DNA from: Liolophura sinensis
Lineage: Eukaryota > Mollusca > Polyplacophora > Chitonida > Chitonidae
DNA: 64,000 bases
Assembly (NCBI RefSeq): GCF_032854445.1
Contig: NC_088300.1
Span: 53,666,984 to 53,730,983 of the forward strand
Direction of reading: 5' to 3'
Shown here: positions 36,115 through 48,521 of the stretch, piece after piece
How positions within the stretch are numbered: position 1 is the stretch's first letter
Layout of the letters: each line of letters opens with the position of its first letter
Position numbers and translations under genes: made by a program
Notes under the pieces: generated by a model
Told to the model about the DNA's origin: nothing
Database searches by the model: none
Seen by the model: only the letters and a program-made list of their open reading frames with translations

Positions 36115-39100
36115 TCATCCTACAGTTGTGGGCATCTTCACTGTAATGGGCTGTAACAGAAAACAGAAATGTGTTAAGCTTATATCAAATATACATGTAT
36201 TTATGATCTAGGAGAATACTGATTGTGGCTGAGGTGGTTAGTATGCCAGCAAGGCACAATGACCAAGGAGCCTCTTACCAATGCAGTAACTATGAGCTCA
36301 AGTCCGGCTGTACGTTGGCAAGGTCTGCCAGCAACCTGCGCATGGTTGTGGATTTCCCCTGGGCTCTCCCACCATAATGATGGCCGATGTCATATAAGTG
36401 AAGTATTCTTGACTACGGTGTAAAACACCAAATAAATAAATAAAACAAAGTGATCACCCTGCACATTTTTATCATTGGTCTAGGCCGCATCCAGGAAGAG
36501 TGCTTGGATCCAGGAAGCGTTGGGTAGAAAATCTGAACTGCACGCGTGTATAAATCAAATCTTGCAGCTGATAAAGCACATGGAGTATTATGTGACACAT
36601 GGGCAGTGCTACAATGGTTTCATGCTGACATTACCCAAGACAAATGACCCATTTGTGTCATACCTTACTACAATAAGGACACTCTCCAAACACTGTATTA
36701 AAGCTCTGGCGACTTGATGGTAACCCTCTGAGCCACTGGGAAACAGAGAGAAAACAAAAAACACCATTAATGTACATGTCCCAACCTATAATTAACAGTG
36801 ATCACAAAAGCTTTATATGTCAGATGGAATTTCTCTCATTACTTTCTGCCTCATCACCAGGACCCCTATGACCTTTGAAGGGTTCAACACTTCTCAACAA
36901 ACTTTGCTAGTGGTAGCAGTGATGTAATGTGATAGGCACATTGTAAGAAGTATGAGCTTGGACCTTAATATTTATTATTTTATTTTTATATAAAAAGTCA
37001 AGTATATCATCTGAGCTCCCATCTGAATTATCTCATGGTGGTCAGGTTTATGGGTGGGGGAAACTTGAGCACTCAAAGTACTGAATCAACCTTTTGCCAG
37101 TCAGCTGGGAAACCTCCCAGCTTATAACAGCCATAGCTGTTACCTGTCTCAGCCAAAGCTTCTCTTTAATGCCCCAGGTGCTGAGAGCATGACTGTACGT
37201 ACCTCATAGAGACAGGTGGTGTGGAATGGTTGGCCACAACGCACATCATCACAAGTTTTGTCAGGGATGTCTGTCCCAAGCCGGTATGCATAACAGATGC
37301 CACACTCCATGCTGAAATCCTGTGTGCCAGAACACAGAAGAATAGCTTAGAAATCACAGTCACGTTTTACAGCACATACATGTACTTGATTTGCTGCAAA
37401 GAAGTGTTTGTATTAAGATGAGAGATTTTGAGAGCCCAATTTAAAATGCACAAAGACCAGATAAAACTTTCAGGAGCATTCTGCAAAAATGAAAACATTT
37501 ATTTTTTTGTTGTGATGTTATTGTTTCCGTGTAAGCTTCAAGGATTTAAGTGTATGAAACAATGGTTGAAAAGTTCAGTATTTTGACTAATAAAATAGAA
37601 ATGAATACTTAGATTTGATAGCCAAACTACCAAAGAGCTCGCCTGTGGAGACACTTCAGCTCCAGCTGTGAATTGGTAATTTATGGTAATTAATATGCAC
37701 ACACTGAATCAAAGATGGAATATCCCCCGTGTTTCTGCTGTGCTCTACATGTGTGCAAACCCTGAGCTCAATAGCTGTTGACCTTTTTAAGATACCACCT
37801 TAACATTTTGTTTAACATTGCTTTCCCTCTTATTCGATGTTCAGGGTACGAGTGAGTGAGTGTTTAGGGTTTAACATCGCACTTAACAATTTTTCAGTCA
37901 AATGACGACGAACGAGTCCTGAGAGTGCATGAACACATAATGTGCCTCCTTGTTGCAGGTCGGATTTCCACTCCTCTTCTATCTAGTGCTGCTCCACTTA
38001 GACGACTTACCAAAGGAAAGTAAGCCGCCTCACCTGAGCCATTACACTGATACGGGTCAACCAGTCGTTGCCCTAGGTCTTAGGTGTGACCTGACCCTGG
38101 ATCTACCACCCACGAAGCGGACACTTTACCAGTTAGAATTGGTGTATTTGAATCAATGTTTTGGAAGCACAGGTTAGCATATAGTCCAGCCTCCATTGCT
38201 CACAGAACAATAGTTGTTTTTACAGCCTACATCACTGACATAGGCTGGACTAGCCCATTAACTGTCTCACTGACTGCTGAAAAATTGTGAATCCTTACTG
38301 AAAAAACACTGACATGATAAAAAAAAAAAGGTATAAAAAAAGGTAAAAAAGTATCTTATTTATACTCCTATGTGTTGGGACATGCCAATAAACTAAATGA
38401 CAGCTACAAAAACATGTTTCATTCCTCCTTCTGTAGTGCACATGTTAAAGTTTAGTGCAGGTTCTTTGGTCAACAAATTAAGTTTGACTTGCACTCTGAT
38501 CTGAAAACATCTCTATGGTAATTCATAACAGGGTTACCTCAACACATAACGTATTTCATTCAACAGGTATATCTTTCAATAATACTCATTTAAATATGCC
38601 AACCATGAGTCCTAATCAGAAAAGGATGCTTGCTGCCACATACCTCTTTTCTGGATGTTGTTGGAGAAGGAAACTGTTGCTCCAACAAGATCTGTAGATT
38701 AGCCAGCAGGGACACACTCTCATCCCTGAAACACATCAGTTATAATGGTAGGCCATGTCCGGTCCATGGAAAAGACAATCAACAATCAAATAGAGCAAAT
38801 CATATCTCATTGTGAAGTCACAGTCTAATTGCAATTTTAATGCAAGTTTCATAAATATCTGATGAAACTAACTGGAATAAGACCAAACAAACATGTAATA
38901 TAAAGCTCTTCTGTGGTGGCAAATTTGCTACCTTGGAGATGATCAATCCTTTGGTATTTGGGTATTGAGTAAATATACAGACCTTTCTAGCACTCAACTG
39001 TGGAAAAACACTCCATGGATTTAAACACCCAACTTATTCTTGAGGTTTAAATTGTACTGATCATGATCATGATAATATTTGTCAGAATTTATCAATATAC

Positions 39101-42100
39101 ACCTGTCACTTTCTTACAAGATATTTGTAACAAAATAACCGATAGTAAAACTATTGGGGATTTATAGCAAAGTAACTATGCCTGTCTTCAACCTGTAAGT
39201 TCCACACACCATAGATGTAAGTTCCTGTTGAAGCTGTCTTGATGTGGTTGGATTGCTGAAATACATACACAAGTACATTATTACCAGATTTTTGTGAAAT
39301 GCCTTCTACAATGGCAGTCAGTTTAATGGGTTGAGGAAACCAGAGTTCCTTGGGTAAACAACCAACCTTTGGCAAGTTAGTGACGAACTTTCTCACATGT
39401 GACAAGCAATTATGCACACCATAATGACATATGGACTCCATATGGACATTAAACTGCAAATGACAAAGCAAGTTTTTCGAACTCCTTATTGTAACCAAGG
39501 CCCCATGAATAGTGAGAGTGAGGGAATCTACAAATATATTTATATATTTATTTATTTGATTGGCGTTTTACACCGTTTTACACTCAAGAATATTTCACCT
39601 TATACAACCTGGGTCATTACACTGCGCTAACCAACTAAGCTGCGAAGGCCCCTTATTGCATTATAACATTAAGATGTAAGACATTAAGAAACCATGTGTC
39701 CTACTAATTAGTTTAACGCAATACACGAGTGGGGTAACTCTCCATCCCTTCGTTTTTTGGAGTTACACTACTCCTGGATCCAAGACATTACACATTATAT
39801 TTTCTATTGAGCAACTATACACCATACTGAAACCAAGACATCAAGAGCTCTTGTTGCTAAAAGTGATACTTTCTAAGCAAATATCAAAAAGAAGAATCAG
39901 CAATGGTAATGTTACGAGTACCTTGTTCAGAGCCAAGGAACCTACAGTCTGGCAGCTGTCTGGGGTGATCTGGTTCCACTGACAACTGTAGTGAGACACT
40001 AGTGCCTACAATGTCCAAAATCAAGCACTCTTGAAGATGAGTAATATAACCTCATGCATCCATTCCTTGTTAAAAATTACATAAATGTGTTAAACTACCT
40101 GACACTTGATCTATTTCAACATGTTCGGACTTACATCAAACATTATTCGACCAAAAATGTCCATTTGAAAAAGCTGAATTTGTGTGAAAACTTCAAGGAG
40201 TTTTCCTCGGTACGGTAACATTTAACCTACTCACTGAGAACAATTCTGCGATGTCTGGCGCTGAACGTTGGCTTCTCCGGCTCAAGCACCCAGGTCTGCT
40301 TGTCAATTTCACCCACTTGATCCCAGAAGTCTTGATAAGATGTCAGACACTGCTGAAACTGCTCAAACAACTGGCTTAATCCTCCCTGTGAAGCCAAAAA
40401 ACACAGTTTCTACCTTCCTCAATCAAGATTCCATTTCTCATAAAGACAGTATAAGATGGTCTTTTCTGACATGAACTTTCAGTAGTCAGTTTTATTGATA
40501 TAAACTGAAATAGAGTTGATAACACATGGTTAATCAAGAAATCATGTTCAAAATGCAAGGGCAGTATTGATGAAATTCGTCTTGTGATAACACCTGGCAA
40601 AATCACTAATGAGGCAGTAACTGACTTGAGCTGCCATATACAAGTATTTATAGCTATTAGTGTATGAATGGTTACATGTGCTTCACCAAGCAAGAGCGAT
40701 GTATGGGACTCAGCGATCTATTAAGACTTCATGCCATCATGGCAGTATTCAAGCCACACTGTGGAAAATGTGGAAAATGGAAGAGTCACATGACCGCTTC
40801 TATTAATACAGTCACTCACATCTACTGTTGAAATTAGGGAACTAGCTTATTTCAGAAACATTTGAACCTTCCACTCTGTGTCGTATACTGCTGAACACCA
40901 GCAACATCAGCATGTCATTTAACACTTGACTCCATGCCAGGAGAAAAACAGTAAAAATACCAAATGACATTTACACTTGACTCCATGCCAGGATAAAAAC
41001 AGCAAAAATACCCTATGACATTTACACCTTTTGATCACATCAAAGCCTACTTAATAAGCTGATGCTCTACACCATGTGCAGGATGTTGCTAAACTTTAGT
41101 TACTGGATGGGGTTAGTTTATGAGTAGAGGAAACCAGACTGCCCAGTGTCCACACCATAATGGGGGAAAACTACAATCATCGAGCTGCAGAAATACACAC
41201 AATACAAGTGTCATTGACCACATAATGTCACCAAGGCCCCACAAGCAGTAAGAGCCAACATTAGTAAGGTACACTGGAAATTAAACAATCCATGCAGATC
41301 TCAGACACAATGAGAATAATGATGACAAATAGAATTAGACAGGCCACAATACCTGAACTGACCACTGGAAGTCAAACAGTTTTGGTAGATCTACTTGGCA
41401 GCTTGGGGGCTTCTCCGGGTGCTGTCAACACAAAGAAAACATTTCATTTAACCTCTGATTGACTGATGTAAATTGTAAAATAACTGTCCACGTTCTCCAG
41501 TAAAGCAGTGGCTAAGAGACAAATTATCCAACAAACTCATTTGATTTTAGGAGATAAATGCATGTTCAAATCCCCCAAATCTGTCTGAAAGTTAAATGAA
41601 TGTTATAAACCTAAGCATTTTCACAATACATCTAACCGGCAACTCACTGTATAATTAAATAAGATTACAGAGAACTGGTTTTACCAAAGTCTTTAAAGCC
41701 ACCGTGAAAGTTATTATCCAAATATAAGTATGAATCCCTCTGGGGTAAAATATGACAAATACAATTCAAACTAAAATGAGCTGAAAAGCTATGGGATAGA
41801 AATAATAAACTATAATTTTATCTGGCCTTTCATTACCAGGACATTCTAAAAATCCACCACTGGTGTAATGACTTGATTTTGCTGAACATGTCCCTCATTT
41901 TCAAATCTACCTGTATGTACATGTACCTGAGCATGAAGTTGAAGTTTGATGATATGAGTTCTTCCCCTAGCATCTTCACACTTCAGTTGAATCTTTTGGA
42001 AGCTAGGGTCCACCGATACTAGCCTGCAAGAGTAATTCATATTTCTAAATGGTTAGCTTGAGCAATCCTTAAATTTATCAGTGATTCAGGACATTCACTA

Positions 42101-45100
42101 CAGTGAATAAATATAGGGATTAGGGTTGATATTGGATAGAAAATAGACAGTATGATGTGTGGAAATGAAGCAGATTTTAAAACCACAGCACCAAGGCATG
42201 GCATATTCAACTTAAATTTCTTCTCTGGAGCTCTCCTCATCTTCATCTTCATTATTAACAACAATTCTTTTGACATCCTTACCATACATAGTATTTGTTA
42301 ACTTTAAAATCACTCTGATTTGTTGGTGATAGCCCATGTGTAACTGTTCATGTGGTCCACCTGTTTCAGATGCTGACAACAAACATGCATCAGGGCCCAT
42401 TACTACGCAAGGCAATTAAGCCTCCTCAGGGGAGATAACTTATAGTGGAGCAATGTCCTCAATAAAATTGTATGCCATCTTATATTAATTTAAAATAGGA
42501 ACAGTCCTTTAGAGTCAACCGTTATCTCCTTTATAAATACTGACAAATACCTGTGAGTTGTGAGCTGTGAGTGATAGACGTCTAGTTGGGTGATGTATAC
42601 ACTTATTGGAAAAAACTACTAGTACTACTACAACTCTCTATAGCAAAGTTTCAAGTCAAGCTACAAAAACCAGCCGCATACCAGTGTAGTGGTTAGTCAA
42701 TAATTGTGTCCTGCCTGAGGATGGGTCACTCACCTGTGCCAGCCCAGGTGTTCTAGCTCCTGCATTAGATCACCGCAGAGCTTGGAGGAGGACGGGACAG
42801 TGTTGCTGGTCTCTTCCACACGCCTTTCCTATAACATGTGCATTTGTATAGTTGTAGAGATTCTAACCATAATAAACCCTTTGCATTAAATATTTTGAAG
42901 AAATTTAGCACACATACATTGAACAATGATAAATCCTCAACACACTTTATAGCTACTCCAAATTTTCAACACGCTCAACTATCTGGAACTTCTTGCTACA
43001 CTCAATTCTGCTGATCTTCAACACACTCAACTATATGGAAACTTCTTACCACACTCAATTCTGTTGATCTTCAACACACTCAACTATCTGGAAACTTTTT
43101 ACCACACTCAATTCTGTTGATCTTCAACACACTATTATTAAACATCCAATTAATGTGAATCTCCAAAGTTCTGACACATTCAGTCTCATGTACTGTAAAT
43201 CATGACATTTTTTTAACCCTATAAATGTATTCAAACAATATAAATTTTGACTAGTTATAAATACTGTCAACATTCAAGGGATAAACCTTCCTCAGCAGTT
43301 AGTCACAGGTGGCTTTAGCCCGCGAGGGCCACAAGTTTAGCACAGATAGGACTGATGCCAGACCTCATTGAATGTTTCAACCTTTTCTTTACAGATAAAC
43401 CCATCCTGAGACCACTGTGCCAGGAATTTGATGACAGCAGTACTATAGTAAAAAATAGTACTATGTTAACAAACTTTTAGCAATCCAACTGATACCTGAT
43501 CATTTGAATATTTAAACTAACAAAATGATTACCTTTTCTTCCATAACATGATAAATCGATACAAATAGTTGGACAACATACTTACTATAAAAGACCTGAA
43601 CTCCTCTAGAAATGAAGTCAAATTTGAAGCTTGATTCAATCTCTGTATTAAGAACAAAATGACAGGTGACAGTGAGTGCCTAGATGTAATGGGCGGTAAT
43701 ATAATGACATACATTCACGTACAAGTAGTACAAATTAAAAAGCAATGTACAAAATGCAAGGATTGCCAAAGAGTGCAGCATTGTTCAAACAATTCCTGAG
43801 CTTTTCCAAGTGTGTCTGAAATATGGGTTTGGCATAATTTTGTAGCTTACAGTTTCTCACATGTAGTGCAGTGTCCATTTGTGACATTACTACTGCCTAA
43901 TCTGCACTGTCTTAGGAATAATTTACAATGTACTTCCTTGGTCCTCAGACGCATATCCAGCAAGTGAAAGCAAGTGCTTGTGGAGAAAATCAAATGTAAC
44001 ATGCATATACATGCGGACATTCCTTCTCTTATATTTAGATTAACTGTACTACAGCCTAAACTCCTTCTTAAAATGAGAGAGCTGAGCAGATACTGACAAT
44101 TCTGTCTAGGTGTTTTCACTGGTCTGGCATATCATGACATTAACAAGGAGCCGGCGACAGATCTACAATTATCTCATATTATTCCATCTTAGTCTATATT
44201 GCATATTCATGTGCAGTACTTGTAGAATAATTACCATAAAAGGCACCAAAAATTATTTTGATCCTATTAAAACACTGTCTCACTGCACCCTGATGATCTA
44301 AACTCAGACAAATTGTCAGTGCTGCCTCACAGGACCACCAGGCTCTATGTATGAGGACAGATGGTCAACCAGTACTAATAGTCTGGCTGATTCTTATGCT
44401 GAGAGCAATCCAAAGGAGGTCGCAAAACTGCCAATCTTAACAGCTGGGACACACAGATAATATATTTTCAAACCCCACAAAAACAACAACATGATACCAA
44501 GCATTCTGACAAATATAACAGATGCCTGACGTATGATGACGATGATATTCAGTGAATTAGCAGACTATAAACCTCTCTACACAGAATAGATGGCAGAAAA
44601 TTTCATCTGCAGACCGACACTGATTTCATGCGTTTGGGTGGTAAATTTGTAAAATGGATTGTTGTTTTAATATAGCTGACAATACATTAAACATTTTTTT
44701 TAATCCAAGAGTTTGTTGATTTAAATTACTTAACCAAAAAATTTTCCTTTTTTATTGTCACCTGTTCTATTTTTTTTTAAGTAAGTCCAAATTATGTAAC
44801 CTCTTGAGGCGGGAGGGTCTAACAACATGTACTCTGTGCAATATAATACATGTAGATACATGTTTAAGCTCTTTTATACACCTCATTAATCAATAAACCT
44901 GCCTACTCTTCTCTAATCATACTGACAACCCAAACAGACTGGCCCCCAAAATAACTGATATTTAGGATGGATCTGATGAATACAATCATAAAGTAATCAG
45001 CAGCCATTAGAGTACCTTTGCCACTGAACAGATGAAATATGGATTAACTTGCCGAATAAATATAGCGTGAACAAACACCTGGCTGTAGAGAAAGTTGGGT

Positions 45101-48100
45101 GCTGAAAGCCTCCGCTGGACAGGAAGTCTCGTTCCTGTCTCTAATGGGTTTACTCGCCTCAGATTTATTACAGAATCAATACAATCAATAATGGTTTTAC
45201 CCAGACTGCACCACCAACTGACTTTTGTGTCCCAGGCATTATAATGCCCCTGATTTGTGCAGCTGCTAGGCATATTAACTGTAGTGAAGTACATGTGAAT
45301 GTATGATGTGGCTACAACATGCTGACCATATGTGTGCGGTACACGTACATGTATGATGTGGCTACAACATGCTGACCAGATATGTGCAGTACATGTACTT
45401 GTATGATGTGGCTACCACATGCTGACCATATGTGTGCGGTACATGTACATGTATCATGTGGCTACCACATGCTGAACATATGTGTGCGGTACATGTACTT
45501 GTGTGGTGTGGCTACCACATGCTGACCATATATCTGCGGTACATGTACACGTATGATGTGGCTACCACATGCTGAACATATGTGTGCGGTACATGTACTT
45601 GTATGACGTGGCTACAACATGCTGACCATATGTGTGCGGTACATGTACATGTATGATTTGACTACAACATGCTGACCATATGTGTGCGGTATATGTACAT
45701 GTATGATGTGACTACAACATGCTGACCATATGTGTGCGGTACATGTACATGTATGATGTGACTACAACATGCTGACCATATGTGTGCGGTACATGTACAT
45801 GTATGATGTGGCTACAACGTGCTGACCATATGTGTGTGGTACATGTGCATATATGATGTGGCTACAACATGCTGACCATATATGTGCGGTACATGTACAT
45901 GTATGATGTGACTACAACATGCTGACCATATGTGTGCGGTACATGTACTTGTATGGTGTGGCTACAACATGCTGACCATATATGTGCGGTACATGTACAT
46001 GTATGACGTGACTACAACATGCTGACCATAAGTGTGCGGTACATGTACATGTATGACGTGGCTACAACATGCTGACCAGATATGTGCGGTACATGTGCAT
46101 GTATGATGTGGCTACAACATGCTGACCATATATGTGTGGTACATGTGCATGTATGATGTGGCTACATCATGCTGACCATACGTGTGCGATACCCTAACCT
46201 CAACCTTTTCACATACATGTATGAAAGAGCAAATTTCAGTGCAATTTATCCACATTTTTAATTTGATTTTGGACACAGGTCAATTTCATGGCTGCACAAA
46301 AAGTGTAATTTTAACAGTCTGCACAGAATAATGTCTTCAGAATAAATACTTTAATAAAGACCTTGCAAACATGTGGAAAGGTTGAACAATTACAGTAGTA
46401 GTATAACTGTATTTGATTGTTGTGTATGATACACTCAGGAATTTGTCACTTAAACAATGACAGACAGTGTTATGGGTGGAGGAAACCAGAGTGTTTGGTG
46501 AAAACCACCAACCTTTTGCCAAGTTACTAATGAACTTAACACAGGTGTCTCAACAAATGCTGTACCGGTACTGCACAACAGCCACATCAGCGTAGTCTAA
46601 CACTTATTGTCACAAATGGCTCACAAACGATGACGACTTCAGTGAATGTGTCCAATGTGTCAGATGACCAGCATGCATATCAATGGAAAACATTCTGACA
46701 ATTTTTAAGGGTGAGATATTCTGACATATTCTGATATAATAAATATAAACATTATAATACTTTAATAAAATGATACATAAATATTCTGAAAGTGCAATGA
46801 GGATAACAATAACACTAAATTCTGGTACTCTGAAAGTCGATGAGGGTAAACATTCCAAGAATAAATAGTAAACATTCCCACTAATTCACTAATCAATAAT
46901 TAATCACATAATCAATAATTTTTCACCTGCATGAGTTGATGGAGGAAACCGTGCTTGTCGCAAACAACAAACCAGATACACAACAAAGCAGATACACAAC
47001 AAACCAGGTACACAACAAAGAAGATACACAACAAACCGTATGACTAAACCCCAGCCCATTCTGCAGGAGCTGGATTTGACTATGTATCATCGAGCATTCG
47101 GACAGTTCATATAAGAAAAGGTGTGCTACAGTCAAAGTTTACACGTCACCTGTTGTAGTACGTGTCCATACCCCTCAAGAAGAGCCTGCAGTGCCCACTC
47201 ACACTTCACCCTGGCCCCTTTGAGTTGCCCATGTGGCCCCAGCTCTATCTGAACCTTGAACTGACGACCTTGCTGTGAAACGATGTGAGAACCATACATG
47301 TGAGAACTATACATGTGAGAACTATACATGAACATTGTCAATACGTATAGTGAGATGAAACAAGAGATGCTTGTGTTGGAATGTGTGTATTCTTTTGACT
47401 GACTCTCTTCTTTACTGCTATCCTTCACTCAAAAGAATGATCCATTCATTTCCATGCTGTTATTTCCAGACATGTATTGAAGTACTGTGAAACCAGAAGT
47501 AGTTGTTAGGACTGCAGTCGCGAGGGGAAAAAAGTCACTTTGGTTAATTAATTAATTATATGATGAGCATTTAACCATTTTCTTTTGATCTCATCCAACC
47601 ATTAAGACAATCAAACTTTGATGATTCACACTTACATTTTATTTTGCTAACAGTATCATACTGTCTTGAGTATCAACAATAAAAGTAGAAGTATCTGGAA
47701 GAAGTCTTGAGTTACTTAAAAGGAAACCATTCCCGCTAAGAATGCACAACAGTCTCACTACCAAACTTCATATTCACAGTTATAACTTTGCACAACAGTA
47801 AACAAAATGAACGGCACATAGTTTTCATGTGCATGTTGTTCAGTTGATGCCTGACATTAGTTCCAAGCTCTAACTGTACACATACTGTTCACGAGATGAA
47901 GTAGTCAGTAATGTGTGGAGGAAACAGGTGGGTCTAAGGTAAAGCACTATCCTTTGGTTAGTTACTTACAAACTTTCCCAAGTGTAGCATAAAGACTTTC
48001 TCAGTCTGGAGCTGGACTTGAACGCACAACCTTTGGAGTTCTCTACAAATCTTCACAAAATGGTCACAGTTAGTTGGTGAAGAAAACTTACTGACATAAT

Positions 48101-48198
48101 GACAAGAGGATACTCACACTTGTATTAATGTAGCCAATGTAGTGGGTGCCTTCTTTGTTGACCGTAATGAGCTGGGGGCAAACCTTCCAAGTATCCAT
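36115..48198 (-). CDS. FANCL: Fanconi anaemia E3 ubiquitin ligase FANCL (complete, 13 coding exons)
   Basis: Catalytic E3 of the Fanconi core complex, which monoubiquitinates FANCD2/FANCI with UBE2T in crosslink repair. Exons: 48118-48198, 47150-47272, 43586-43642, 42734-42828, 41927-42023, 41353-41421, 40235-40385, 39922-40005, 39210-39255, 38644-38725, 37203-37319, 36664-36735, 36115-36150. Sum 1110 nt, 369 residues (human 375), phase continuous. Residues 1-118 correspond to the N-terminal ELF-like fold (QGRQFKVQIEL, EGYGHVLQQ). The central URD has HLGWHRLVSVDPSFQKI, KQTWVLEPEKPTF and FNRNLHLW. The C-terminal RING is MECGICYAYRLG, CGQPFHTTCLYEWLRGLPSS and FGECPYCSK. The start ATG lies four bases after a CACAG acceptor-like site, so a non-coding first exon probably lies upstream. 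Several introns hold tandem repeats and MITEs. Confidence 0.95.
36225..36446 (+). repeat. SINE family A, diverged full-length copy
   Basis: Head GTGGCTGAGGTGGTTAGTAT, box B-like GAGCTCAAGTCC, body GTCTGCCAGCAACCTGCGCA, tail CTACGGTGTAAAACACC then AAATAAATAAATAAA. In the last FANCL intron. Confidence 0.82.
36664..37319 (-). CDS. FANCL: FANCL exons 11-12, RING (C4HC3-type) domain
   Basis: Exon 11 (37203-37319) gives residues 296-334 and exon 12 (36664-36735) residues 335-358. The zinc-ligand pattern is C-G-I-C, C..C (KTCDDVRCGQ), H-x2-C (FHTTC) and CPYC. W335, right after CLYE, matches the tryptophan that contacts the E2 UBE2T in human FANCL. All ligands are present, so the ligase domain looks functional. 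Confidence 0.94.
37852..38150 (-). repeat. SINE family B, longest copy
   Basis: The plus strand shows GTTTAGGGTTTAACATCGCA and TTTTTCAGTCAAATGACGAC at the left, GAGCCATTACACTGATACGG in the middle, and a tRNA-like region at the right whose box B reads on the minus strand (GGATCTACCA..AAGCGG on plus). In FANCL intron 10. Confidence 0.78.
39537..39652 (-). repeat. SINE family A, tail joined to head without the body
   Basis: TTTATTTGATTGGCGTTTTACACC and the AAGAATATTTCACCTTATAC block run straight into CCTGGGTCATTACACTGCGC and CTAAGCTGCGAAGGCCCC. The GGTGGGAAACC/CCGCAGGTTGC body between them is deleted. Confidence 0.75.
40916..41030. repeat. Two-copy tandem duplication
   Basis: A roughly 58-bp unit centred on CACTTGACTCCATGCCAGGA occurs twice in direct orientation in a FANCL intron. 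Confidence 0.75.
42965..43133. repeat. Three-copy 53-bp tandem repeat
   Basis: Unit built on CTTCAACACACTCAACTATC and CCACACTCAATTCTGTTGAT. The last two units are nearly identical, the first is more diverged. In FANCL intron 3. Confidence 0.82.
45301..46192. repeat. Minisatellite, 18 copies of a 50-bp unit
   Basis: Units start every 50 bases exactly (45301, 45351 ... 46151) with no insertion or deletion. Consensus begins GTATGATGTGGCTACAACAT, then GCTGACCATATGTGTGCGGT and ACATGTACAT. Unit 18 is partial. Units 9 and 10 are identical. In FANCL intron 2, directly followed by a MITE-like element. Confidence 0.97.
46194..46394. repeat. MITE-like element, copy 1
   Basis: Left end CTCAACCTTTTCACATACAT; right end ACATGTGGAAAGGTTGAACA, which is its approximate inverted repeat. 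The interior matches 48305-48521 (CAAAAAGTGTAATT, AGAATAATG-CTTCAGAATA, CCTTGCAAACATGTG). About 200 bp, non-coding. Confidence 0.78.
46966..47039. repeat. 16-bp tandem repeat, about 4.6 copies
   Basis: Units AACAAACCAGATACAC, AACAAAGCAGATACAC, AACAAACCAGGTACAC, AACAAAGAAGATACAC in register. Located about 110 bases downstream of the FANCL exon 2 donor. Confidence 0.8.
47283..47330. repeat. 15-bp tandem repeat, three copies, at the FANCL exon 2 acceptor
   Basis: Unit ATGTGAGAACTATAC. On the minus strand the array lies 11-58 bases upstream of exon 2, so it forms the branch-point region of that splice site. Confidence 0.8.
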
Positions 48199-48304
48199 AG
48201 CAACTGTGATGAATAATTCAACAATGTTTACCAAAGTCTGCCTTTTAATTACATCTGAAAGGTCTCAATCTGCCCAATAAAAACATAATACCTACAACAT
48301 ATAC

Positions 48305-48521
48305 CCCAATTCCTCAATCTTTTCACACATGATAGATCAACTTTCAGTGCAGTTAATGCACATTTTCAATTTGATTGTGGAGACAAAACTACATTGGTTG
48401 GAGTGCCAAGTTTTCAGGGCTTCACAAAAAGTGTAATTGTATCAGTCAGCATAGAATAATGCCTTCAGAATATGCATGAATAAACACCTTGCAAACATGT
48501 GAAAAGGTTGAAGAATTACAC
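48305..48521. repeat. MITE-like element, copy 2
   Basis: Ends ATTCCTCAATCTTTTCACAC and GTGAAAAGGTTGAAGAATTA form an imperfect inverted repeat. The interior aligns with 46194-46394. Lies just upstream (genic sense) of the FANCL ATG exon. Confidence 0.78.

Noticed and set aside
39151-39498. 115-codon minus frame at FANCL exon 9
   Set aside because: The real coding part is only 39210-39255. A longer exon ending at 39193 was tried but breaks the phase with exon 10, whereas donor GTGTGT after 39210 restores the conserved LHLWDE junction.
45301-46192. CRISPR-like array
   Set aside because: Units are contiguous 50-bp satellite copies without unique spacers, in a eukaryotic intron.
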